Shown here: positions 1-5,627 of the stretch, piece by piece
How the letters are laid out: the number at the start of each line of letters is the position of its first letter
Numbering within the stretch: the first letter of the stretch is position 1
Assembly (NCBI GenBank): GCA_019114745.1
Contig: DXEY01000105.1
Coordinates: 1 to 6,499, forward strand
Origin: Candidatus Mediterraneibacter colneyensis
GTDB lineage: Bacteria; Bacillota; Clostridia; Lachnospirales; Lachnospiraceae
Direction of reading: 5' to 3'
Length of the DNA stretch: 6,499 bases
The notes under the pieces: generated by a model
Database searches by the model: none
What the model was told of the DNA's origin: nothing
Seen by the model: the letters and a program-made list of their open reading frames with translations, nothing else
Made by a program: the position numbers and the translations under genes

Positions 1-337
1 CGACCGGCCTGAGATCCTGGCCATTTGGGAATATTGTCGAAATAATGAGGAAGATGGTCATCCCCGTAAACATAAATTTTGCCATTTTATAAAATCCCGG
101 CACATCTGTAAAAAAGAAGTACAGGAACACCGCAGCGATAAACACGAACCACAGAAGATACGGCACAATAAAATACTCAATAAACGGAATCTGTTCATCC
201 AGCCGGATCTGGACAAGATGATAACGCGTCGTCACATGTTTCTCCAGAAAGAGAAACCACGGCATATACACCAGGATATACAGAAACACCCATGCGTGTT
301 TATACTTTTTTACAAGATCAGCGAATTTTCCTTTCAT
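1..337 (-). CDS. PAP2-family membrane phosphatase (partial, N-terminal 112 codons)
   Basis: Open reading frame starting at ATG 337-335 and running off the low-coordinate edge of the window, so only the N-terminus is visible. An AAAGGGG ribosome binding site lies about ten bases upstream. The visible part is strongly hydrophobic, with likely membrane segments near residues 15-32, 56-77 and 86-104. It ends in F-P-N-G-Q-D-L-R-P (residues 103-111), a signature I recognise from clostridial PAP2 / phosphatidic acid phosphatase-like proteins; its R-P would be the end of the first PAP2 catalytic motif. The second and third motifs, with the catalytic histidines, would lie beyond the edge, so activity cannot be confirmed. 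Family members remove phosphate from lipid phosphates or transfer phospho-head groups. It has its own promoter and sits 160 bases after a lipid kinase gene. Family call fairly sure; substrate unknown. Confidence 0.75.
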   Translation of the reverse strand, partial: MKGKFADLVKKYKHAWVFLYILVYMPWFLFLEKHVTTRYHLVQIRLDEQIPFIEYFIVPYLLWFVFIAAVFLYFFFTDVPGFYKMAKFMFTGMTIFLIISTIFPNGQDLRPV

Positions 338-418
338 AGATGACGCCCCTTTAAATTACGGTATTGTCTGTTTTTACGCCCCTGACCGTTTTCCCTGTTT
401 TTCTCTTAATCCGCAACG

Positions 419-447
419 ATTATAGCACGATTTAAAATCAACAACAA
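419..447 (-). promoter_or_regulatory. Extended -10 promoter for the PAP2-family gene
   Basis: Reading the minus strand, a perfect TATAAT lies at 424-419, preceded by TGC to give the extended -10 form TGnTATAAT. A weak -35, TTGTTG, sits at 447-442 with an exact 17-base spacer. The predicted start is near 412, giving an untranslated leader of about 75 bases. The spacer contains GATTT-T-AAATC (439-429), a short palindrome that could be an operator. No convincing terminator follows the upstream lipid kinase gene, so read-through from that operon may add to expression. Confidence 0.65.
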
Positions 448-497
448 CCTTCTTCACAAAACATTTAGGAAATCTTAGGATTCTCGCATTCCTGCCC

Positions 498-1424
498 TTA
501 CTCAACCATGACTTTCATCTTCTGTTCCAGCAGCCTGACCGAGATATCCCGCCTCAGGTATCCCGGCTCCCCGTCCGTATGGATCGCCAGGGCCCGCTCC
601 GTCATCACATGTACAGACGCGCACCGCATCACCTCAACGCCGCGAAACCCCAGATGTTTTCCAAATAGCGCCAGCGGAAGCAAAAACAAAATTCCGGGCA
701 CTTTCACATCATACAGTACGATCACATCCAGCATACCGTCCTCCGGCGACGCTTCCGGGCAAAAGCGAAAGCCCCCGCCTTCAAAGGGCAGATTCATAAA
801 TGCCGCGAAATATGTATTCGGAAACACCTTCTCTGTTCCATCGGAAAGGATCATCTTCATCTTCACAGGGCGGTCTTTTCTCAACCTGTCTAACGCCACT
901 ACCGCGTAGCTCAGCTTCCCCATGCCGATCCGGTTCAGAAACGACTTCCACTTAGAAACGCAGACTTCATGACAGACAGCCGCGTCAAATCCGATTCCTC
1001 CGCTCACTGCGAAACGCCTTCTGCCATCCGTTTTCACGATCTCACCGATATCCATACAGATCGTGCGTTTCGGATGAAGTATCAGTTCAAGCGCTTTCTG
1101 CGGGTCGTCCGGGAGCCCCAGCCCGCGGGCAAAGTCATTGCCGGACCCGACAGGGATATATCCCAGAGTCGTCTTCTCCGGATTTACGATCCCGTTTACG
1201 ACCTCATTCACAGTCCCGTCGCCTCCGAGCACCACCAATGTGTGCGCCCCGCCGTCCGCTGTGATCTTTGCCGCGATTTTCTCTGCTTCCTTTCCCGCTC
1301 CCGTCTGAAAGCTCTGATACGCGACCCTCTGCTTCTTCAACTCCGGTTCCAGCATATGCCAGACCATTTTCCCCATCCCGGAACGGGCTTTTGGATTAAT
1401 GATAAAATAATACTCGGTCTTCAC
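498..1424 (-). CDS. Diacylglycerol kinase family lipid kinase (YegS/BmrU/DgkB-like)
   Basis: A 308-residue cytosolic lipid kinase predicted to phosphorylate diacylglycerol or a related lipid with ATP. The nucleotide-binding motif G-G-D-G-T is at residues 67-71, followed by G-S-G-N-D-F-A-R (93-100). The family's P-E-A-S-P-E-D-G-M-L-D stretch (223-233) supplies the metal-linked aspartate, and T-D-G-E-P-G (283-288) contains the conserved D-G-E catalytic region. Length is normal for the family. The start codon is GTG (1424-1422), set by GAGGGGG four bases upstream and by an N-terminus that runs straight into the family's first strand (F-I-I-N-P-K). The GTG overlaps the TGA of the TetR gene (GTGA), so the two genes are almost certainly co-transcribed and translationally coupled. 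Paralogues act on different lipids, so DgkB-type phospholipid recycling is only one option. Confidence 0.9.
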   Translation of the reverse strand: MKTEYYFIINPKARSGMGKMVWHMLEPELKKQRVAYQSFQTGAGKEAEKIAAKITADGGAHTLVVLGGDGTVNEVVNGIVNPEKTTLGYIPVGSGNDFARGLGLPDDPQKALELILHPKRTICMDIGEIVKTDGRRRFAVSGGIGFDAAVCHEVCVSKWKSFLNRIGMGKLSYAVVALDRLRKDRPVKMKMILSDGTEKVFPNTYFAAFMNLPFEGGGFRFCPEASPEDGMLDVIVLYDVKVPGILFLLPLALFGKHLGFRGVEVMRCASVHVMTERALAIHTDGEPGYLRRDISVRLLEQKMKVMVE

Positions 1425-2035
1425 TGTTCCCCCTCGCAGAGCACTGCATCCAGATATTTTCCGAGGGAACGGCTCATATTCCCCTCAAAATCAGCATCTC
1501 CGTGTTTTACGCACCACTCAAATACATTTCCGATCACGATCATCCGGATGTCAGTCGTAAACTCCTCTATCTCCACATTGAGCGTAACGATGCCTGCCGC
1601 CAGCGCTTTCTCGACATATGTCTGCACAGTGACGATCGGATAGGGTCTTTCCATCCGGATCGCCGCGTTCAGCGCCTGGTTCTTTGTATCGTAATACTCC
1701 GCCACAAATTCTACGCCCAGCTCCCGGCAGTATTTGACATAATTCAGATATACTTGGATGATCCCTTCCTTTACTCCGTCCACACTGTCCGGAAGTTCGA
1801 GCAGATCCGGATCGATCTTCGGCTGGTCTTCAATGTAGTAGGACAGCAGGTCGTCTTTCGTTTTAAAATGATGATAAAAGCTTCCATTAGAAACGCCCGC
1901 CTCCTCACAGATATTTTTTATCGACAGCTCCTCATAACCCTTCTTTTCCAGGATATGTTTCGCCGCCCGAAAGATTTTTTCCCGCGTTTCCCGGGATTTC
2001 TGCTGTTGTTTAGAAATTGGTGCTTTCTCACTCAT
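1421..2035 (-). CDS. TetR/AcrR-family transcriptional regulator
   Basis: A 204-residue one-component regulator. Residues about 14-60 form the TetR N-terminal DNA-binding domain: a first helix around T-R-E-K-I-F-R-A-A, then L-S-I-K-N-I-C-E-E-A-G-V (37-48), a recognition helix S-N-G-S-F-Y-H-H-F (49-57), and the usual K-T-K-D-D-L-L continuation. The remaining 140 residues are a helical ligand/dimer domain with no motif I can assign to a ligand. ATG 2035-2033 is preceded by AGGAGAG with a ten-base spacer and by a good promoter. The stop overlaps the lipid kinase start by four bases, so autoregulation together with control of the kinase is the natural inference. I found no long perfect palindrome at the promoter that would mark the operator. 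Family call is secure; regulon and effector are unknown. Confidence 0.92.
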   Translation of the reverse strand: MSEKAPISKQQQKSRETREKIFRAAKHILEKKGYEELSIKNICEEAGVSNGSFYHHFKTKDDLLSYYIEDQPKIDPDLLELPDSVDGVKEGIIQVYLNYVKYCRELGVEFVAEYYDTKNQALNAAIRMERPYPIVTVQTYVEKALAAGIVTLNVEIEEFTTDIRMIVIGNVFEWCVKHGDADFEGNMSRSLGKYLDAVLCEGEQ

Positions 2036-2070
2036 TTTTATGATACTCTCCTGTGCTTTCTATCGTAGTC

Positions 2071-2099
2071 AGTATATCACAAGCGACAGGCAGTTTCAA
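2071..2099 (-). promoter_or_regulatory. Sigma-A-type promoter for the tetR-lipid kinase operon
   Basis: On the minus strand TTGAAA (2099-2094) and TATACT (2076-2071) are separated by exactly 17 bases, and TGA precedes the -10, giving an extended -10 (TGnTATACT). The start would be near 2064, about 30 bases before the TetR ATG. The -35 begins three bases after the stem of the upstream terminator, whose short T-tract overlaps it. Termination of the SfsA-MutY transcript and initiation of the next are therefore packed into about 50 bases. Confidence 0.8.
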
Positions 2100-2121
2100 G
2101 AAAACAGAGCAGGCTCTGTTT
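2098..2121 (-). terminator. Intrinsic terminator after the SfsA-MutY gene
   Basis: The 2102-2109 and 2114-2121 arms form an eight-base perfect stem (minus strand AAACAGAG / CTCTGTTT). They close a four-base loop, and a ninth C-G pair is possible on paper. The minus-strand transcript continues TCTT after the stem, so with the stem's final Ts the tract is short and U-rich. It begins at the last base of the gene's TGA stop codon. The stem is only moderately GC-rich, so efficiency may be incomplete. Confidence 0.7.
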
Positions 2122-3863
2122 CAGTCGGGCATATATGCCTCAAAAGCTGACGGCATCGGATAACGTTCCTGAAGTTCGCTGATGCCGGCAAAGATCACTC
2201 CCTCTTCCTTTTCCTTCTGTCCGTCCATCTCCCGCTCCAGTTCATCCACCAGTATCTCGTACCCGGTCATATGCCACTCCACATGGCTGAATATATGCCT
2301 GGCGCTCCCCAGCCTGCGGATGCGGACGGGGACAAGCCCCAGTTCTCTTCCATATTCCGCCGCCTCTTCTATGCTCAGATGTCCCTCCCTGTTCGGAAAT
2401 TCATACATGCCTGCCAGAAGTCCTTTGGATGGGCGTCTCCGGATCGCAGTTTTCTCCTCATCCCGAAAGATAAAGACTGTCCGCTTCTCGATCTTCCTGT
2501 TTTTTGCCTTTGATTTCACAGGAAAATCCAACTCCCTTCCCTGTTCATGCGCCAGGCACACCGAACTTACGGGACACTCCTCACATTTTGGCGCGCCGTT
2601 CGGCAGGCACACGACCGCTCCGAGCTCGATCAGCCCCTGGTTAAAATCTCCCGGGTCTTTGCGGGGAATGACTTCCTCAAGGGCAGACTCGATCCTCGTC
2701 TTTGTCCCCGCCTTCGCTATATCCGATCCGTCCGCAGTGATCCTGGAAACTACGCGGAGCACATTGCCGTCCACAGCCGGTTTTGGGATATGGTACACAA
2801 ACGAGCTGATCGCACCCGCTGTATAATTCCCGATTCCCTTCAGTGAACGGATCTCTTCGTATGTCTCCGGGAAATGCCCGCCATACTCCTCCATGATCTG
2901 GCGCGCAGCTTCCTTCAGGTTTCTCGCCCGGTTATAATAGCCGAGCCCTTCCCAGAGTTTCAGCAGCCGTTCTTCCGGCACCTGTGCCAGAGACTGTACG
3001 TCAGGCAGTTCCTTCAGGAACCGGTCATAATACGGCTTTACCGCCTCCACCCTCGTCTGCTGAAGCATGATCTCCGAGATCCACACACGATAGGCATTCA
3101 TACGCTTTCTCCATGGCAGATCCCTCTTTTCTCTCCGGTACCATTCCACCAGCGGCTCTGCCGCTTCTTTCAGCCTCGGGCTTTCCAGCACCACATCGAC
3201 CGGCTCCCGGATTGAAATACTGTCCGGCGTCACTTCACAGTCACGGGCAAGGATCTCTACTCCGGCCGCCTTCGCCCGTTTCAGCGCCTCGGCAAACTCC
3301 GGATGGGTATCGGTATTCGGTGTAAAATATCTGACGCCCCTCATCTGGATCACGAAAAAGACATATGCTTCATATCCTTCCTTTTTCGCCCGGATCAGTT
3401 CTTCCAGATGCTTGACCGCGCGTTCACTGGGGGCATCGGGAAAACGGCAGACGCCGTCTTCCTCAAGCGTCACGCCTTTCACTTCAATAAATATCTTTCT
3501 CTCTCCGGCCTCGACATACAGATCAAAGCGTGAATTGCCGTACACCGTCTCCGGACGCACCAGGCAGGCGCCAGGAAACAGATGTCCCTCTTCGATCCAT
3601 TCCTGCACAACACGGTTTGGAATCTGCGAATCCATGTTGATCAGACGTGAGCCTTTCTCCACTGCGATCAGATCCCACTTTGTCTTTCTCTGTGGATTAC
3701 CGCTCTCCTGTATATACACTGCCGCCCCCGGGATCAGCAGCTCGGCGCATCTCCCGGTATTCTTCACATGGATCGTCTCTTCCCTGCCATCTAAACGCAC
3801 GCGTGCGATAAATCGGTTGGGTCGTTCTATAAATGCTGCTTTCGCGATCCTTTCATATATCAT
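2121..3863 (-). CDS. SfsA-MutY fusion: nuclease-like SfsA domain plus A/G-specific adenine glycosylase
   Basis: One continuous 580-codon frame with two full-length proteins. Residues 1-226 match SfsA: an N-terminal OB-like part with N-T-G-R-C-A-E-L-L-I-P-G (35-46), then the restriction-endonuclease-like core with D114, E127 and K129 in F-D-L-Y and I-E-V-K-G, and F-P-D-A-P-S-E-R (141-148). Residues about 233-580 are MutY: L-P-W-R-K (249-253); S-E-I-M-L-Q-Q-T with catalytic E264; helix-hairpin-helix L-K-G-I-G-N-Y-T-A-G (341-350); catalytic D365 in V-D-G-N-V; four Fe-S cysteines C419, C427, C430 and C436; and a C-terminal Nudix-like domain with the 8-oxoguanine-sensing F-S-H (525-527). MutY removes adenine opposite 8-oxoguanine. 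The separate SfsA and MutY lengths are both normal, and the joint has almost no linker. ATG 3863 has AGGAG nine bases upstream. MutY function is secure; the role of SfsA is inference. Confidence 0.93.
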   Translation of the reverse strand: MIYERIAKAAFIERPNRFIARVRLDGREETIHVKNTGRCAELLIPGAAVYIQESGNPQRKTKWDLIAVEKGSRLINMDSQIPNRVVQEWIEEGHLFPGACLVRPETVYGNSRFDLYVEAGERKIFIEVKGVTLEEDGVCRFPDAPSERAVKHLEELIRAKKEGYEAYVFFVIQMRGVRYFTPNTDTHPEFAEALKRAKAAGVEILARDCEVTPDSISIREPVDVVLESPRLKEAAEPLVEWYRREKRDLPWRKRMNAYRVWISEIMLQQTRVEAVKPYYDRFLKELPDVQSLAQVPEERLLKLWEGLGYYNRARNLKEAARQIMEEYGGHFPETYEEIRSLKGIGNYTAGAISSFVYHIPKPAVDGNVLRVVSRITADGSDIAKAGTKTRIESALEEVIPRKDPGDFNQGLIELGAVVCLPNGAPKCEECPVSSVCLAHEQGRELDFPVKSKAKNRKIEKRTVFIFRDEEKTAIRRRPSKGLLAGMYEFPNREGHLSIEEAAEYGRELGLVPVRIRRLGSARHIFSHVEWHMTGYEILVDELEREMDGQKEKEEGVIFAGISELQERYPMPSAFEAYMPD

Positions 3864-3868
3864 ATCTC

Positions 3869-3895
3869 TTAACTCCTGCCCTTATTCTTCCACAT
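3869..3895 (-). CDS. Possible 8-residue leader peptide upstream of SfsA-MutY
   Basis: ATG at 3895-3893 encodes M-W-K-N-K-G-R-S and stops at TAA 3871-3869, five bases before the SfsA-MutY ATG. A strong GGAGGG lies about four bases upstream of its start, better spaced than many real sites. That Shine-Dalgarno also falls within a small GCCC/GGGC hairpin (3898-3908). The SfsA-MutY ribosome binding site is inside the last codons. It has no recognisable regulatory codon run. It may be chance, so confidence is low. Confidence 0.2.
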   Translation of the reverse strand: MWKNKGRS

Positions 3896-3917
3896 CTGCC
3901 CTCCGGGCTTCTCACAC

Positions 3918-3955
3918 AAAAGGACGCCGAAATAATGCATGCATAATTTCGGCGT
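3918..3955 (-). terminator. Stem-loop terminator or attenuator after the importer ATPase gene
   Basis: Perfect ten-base arms at 3924-3933 and 3946-3955 (ACGCCGAAAT / ATTTCGGCGT) flank a single A-A mismatch (T-T on the minus strand) and a self-complementary ATGCATGCAT core (3935-3944). The element lies 22 bases after the ATPase stop. On the minus strand the stem is followed by CCTTTTG, a short T-tract, so it can act as an intrinsic terminator. I see no strong promoter between it and the SfsA-MutY gene (best is TTTACA, 17-base spacer, TATGCA), so some read-through may drive that gene. Confidence 0.6.
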
Positions 3956-3977
3956 TTCTCTCTGTAAACAAAATCTT

Positions 3978-4802
3978 CTATAAGATCTTTGAAAGGAACT
4001 CTTTGAGCCTCTCATCCTTCGGGTGTTCAAAGAACTCCTCCGGCGGCGCCTCCTCACGGATCTGTCCGTCGTCCATAAAGATCACCCTGGACGCCACCTC
4101 CCGGGCGAAGCCCATTTCATGGGTGACAACCACCATGGTCATTCCTTCTTTTGCCAGTTTCTTCATCAGATCCAGCACTTCGCCAACCATCTCCGGATCC
4201 AGCGCCGAAGTAGGCTCGTCGAAAAGGATCACATCAGGGTTCATTGCCAGGGAACGGATGATCGCAACCCTCTGCTTCTGTCCTCCTGACAGTGTGGACG
4301 GATAAGCGTCAGCCTTATCGTCCAGACCGATCCTTTCAAGCAGTTCAAGGGCGTGCTGTTTCGCTTCCTCGCGGATCTGCTCTTTCGTTGTTGTGATCGG
4401 GATCAGTTCCTCCTTATTGCTGCGGAATCTGTTTTTAAAACGGATCATACGATTTTTCCGCTTTGCCTTTTTCAGATCCTGGCAGCCCAGATAAGCCGGA
4501 GCCATCATCACATTCTGCAGCACCGTCTTATTATTAAAAAGATTAAAATGCTGGAATACCATTCCCATATGCCGCCGGTGCACATTAATGTCCACCTTCA
4601 TGTCGGCGATATCCACTCCTTTGAAAATGATACTTCCCGCTGTCGGATCCTCCATACAGTTCAGGCATCTGAGAAAGGTACTCTTACCGGAACCGGAAGG
4701 CCCGAGCACAGCAACGATATCGCCTTTATTGATGGTGATATTGATCCCTTTTAAGATCTCAAGATCACCGAAGCTTTTCCTAAGATTAATTACGTCTATC
4801 AC
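3978..4802 (-). CDS. Polar amino acid ABC importer, ATP-binding subunit (GlnQ/HisP-like)
   Basis: A 274-residue ATPase that powers amino acid uptake from the cytoplasmic face of the importer. Walker A G-P-S-G-S-G-K-S-T is at 34-42, Q-loop Q84 in M-V-F-Q-H-F-N-L-F, signature L-S-G-G-Q at 171-175, Walker B V-I-L-F-D-E-P-T-S-A-L-D at 191-202 with E196, and switch histidine H228. All parts are intact. Relatives such as GlnQ are about 240 residues; the excess is an insertion of about 34 residues between Q-loop and signature (roughly 107-147), with 11 Lys/Arg in positions 111-130. The start is GTG (4802-4800), chosen because it gives the standard M-I-D-V-I-N-L-R-K-S-F N-terminus and follows AAAGGAG (4820-4814). 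It lies inside the permease gene, overlapping by 17 bases, so translation is probably coupled. Substrate within the polar amino acid group cannot be told. Confidence 0.93.
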   Translation of the reverse strand: MIDVINLRKSFGDLEILKGINITINKGDIVAVLGPSGSGKSTFLRCLNCMEDPTAGSIIFKGVDIADMKVDINVHRRHMGMVFQHFNLFNNKTVLQNVMMAPAYLGCQDLKKAKRKNRMIRFKNRFRSNKEELIPITTTKEQIREEAKQHALELLERIGLDDKADAYPSTLSGGQKQRVAIIRSLAMNPDVILFDEPTSALDPEMVGEVLDLMKKLAKEGMTMVVVTHEMGFAREVASRVIFMDDGQIREEAPPEEFFEHPKDERLKEFLSKIL

Positions 4803-5496
4803 TCTTCTTCAGGCTCCTTTCCAGTAATTTAATGAGCAGGGTGATCACCAGCACGATCGCAATGTAGATCAGCGCCATAACAAGGTACGGAACCATAAAT
4901 TCATAATTATTTGTTCCGATATAGTTAAATGCCACATAGAGATCTGCTGCCCCGACAAAACTTACGACAGATGTCTCTTTGATCAGAGAGATAAACTCGT
5001 TTCCCAGTGTCGGGAGAATGTTCTTCACCGCCTGGGGGATCACGATCTTCGTCATACTCGCCCCAAAGCTTAATCCCACTGCACGTCCTGCCTCCATCTG
5101 TCCCGGATCGACAGACTGGATACCGCTCCTCATGATCTCAGATATATAAGCGCCGCTGTTCAGCCCGAATACAAGCATTGACACCTGCACTCCGCTGATA
5201 TTCCATCCGAGGATCGGCAGGAGTACATAGTAAAACACAAGGAGCTGGACCACCATTGGCGTCCCGCGGAACAGCGCTACGTAGAAGCTGCAGATCCCGT
5301 TCAGTATCCTCGGCAGAACCTTATATTTCGGCAGCACTCTCACGGTAGCGATCACTGTACCGATCAGAATGCCGAGTATCAGACCGCACACAGCGATCAG
5401 AAGCGTATTCTGCAGGCCTTCCACTACTCTTACATAGCCATTCTGATCTATAAATATTTCTATAAACTTATCTACCTTCTGACTAAAATTACCCAT
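4786..5496 (-). CDS. Polar amino acid ABC importer, permease subunit (HisM/GlnP-like)
   Basis: A 236-residue integral membrane protein forming the translocation channel. Hydrophobic spans lie near residues 28-52, 66-95, 102-120, 170-190 and 202-224. The family hallmark A-L-F-R-G-T-P-M-V-V-Q-L is at 74-85, and the ATPase-docking EAA loop reads E-A-G-R-A-V-G-L-S (135-143) through to I-P-Q-A (153-156). Only one permease gene is present, so the channel is presumably a homodimer. ATG 5496-5494 follows GAAGGG with a six-base spacer. The start also forms TAATG with a small upstream frame. Downstream it overlaps the ATPase gene by 17 bases. The length and motif set are typical; only the substrate is uncertain. 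Confidence 0.93.
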   Translation of the reverse strand: MGNFSQKVDKFIEIFIDQNGYVRVVEGLQNTLLIAVCGLILGILIGTVIATVRVLPKYKVLPRILNGICSFYVALFRGTPMVVQLLVFYYVLLPILGWNISGVQVSMLVFGLNSGAYISEIMRSGIQSVDPGQMEAGRAVGLSFGASMTKIVIPQAVKNILPTLGNEFISLIKETSVVSFVGAADLYVAFNYIGTNNYEFMVPYLVMALIYIAIVLVITLLIKLLERSLKKSDRRN

Positions 5497-5582
5497 TACT
5501 TTCCCTTCTCAAACGAAGGAAAATGCATGCATCTGTAAATTCCGACATCGATGCCTGTATTTTCCTTCCTAACCCAAGTCAT
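5496..5582 (-). CDS. Possible 28-residue small ORF coupled to the permease start
   Basis: ATG at 5582-5580 opens a frame of 28 codons beginning M-T-W-V-R-K-E-N-T-G. It stops at TAA 5498-5496, sharing one base with the permease ATG (TAATG). It spans the whole stem-loop at 5515-5568, so a ribosome on it would open that structure and deliver itself to the permease start. Its own ribosome binding site is poor (only GAGAAAAC just upstream), and the peptide resembles no family I know. The clean stop-start junction is the main support. Confidence 0.25.
   Translation of the reverse strand: MTWVRKENTGIDVGIYRCMHFPSFEKGK
5515..5568 (-). promoter_or_regulatory. Long imperfect stem-loop between binding protein and permease genes
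   Basis: Arms 5515-5524 and 5559-5568 are perfectly complementary over ten bases (minus strand GAAGGAAAAT / ATTTTCCTTC). The stem continues inward with two more pairs and then five (GCATC / GATGC), broken by two mismatches; the apical loop is about 16 bases. It sits 59 bases after the binding protein stop and 18 bases before the permease start. No T-tract follows, so it does not look like a simple terminator. In other importer operons such structures stabilise the upstream message and let the binding protein be made in excess; that role is inferred here. Confidence 0.55.
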
Positions 5583-5627
5583 GTTTTCTCTGTTCTGTTG
5601 TCCTCTTATACCGGAGGCATGCAGATA

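Noticed and set aside
338..497. Riboswitch in the PAP2 gene leader
   Set aside because: The leader is only about 75 bases and shows no recognisable conserved core or terminator-antiterminator pair; a repeated AGGGGCGT is the only pattern.
2041..2079. Inverted TGATACT (2041-2047) and AGTATATCA (2071-2079) as a TetR operator
   Set aside because: The arms differ by a two-base insertion and are 23 bases apart, unlike compact TetR operators; chance is likely.
3869..4057. 62-codon minus-strand frame starting M-R-R-R-R-R-R
   Set aside because: Most of it is an out-of-frame reading of the ATPase C-terminus and the stem-loop; only its last eight codons have a plausible start of their own.
508..4827. 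Plus-strand open frames of 70 to 297 codons
   Set aside because: All lie antisense to well-supported minus-strand genes, lack ribosome binding sites and family motifs, and look like shadows of the real coding frames.
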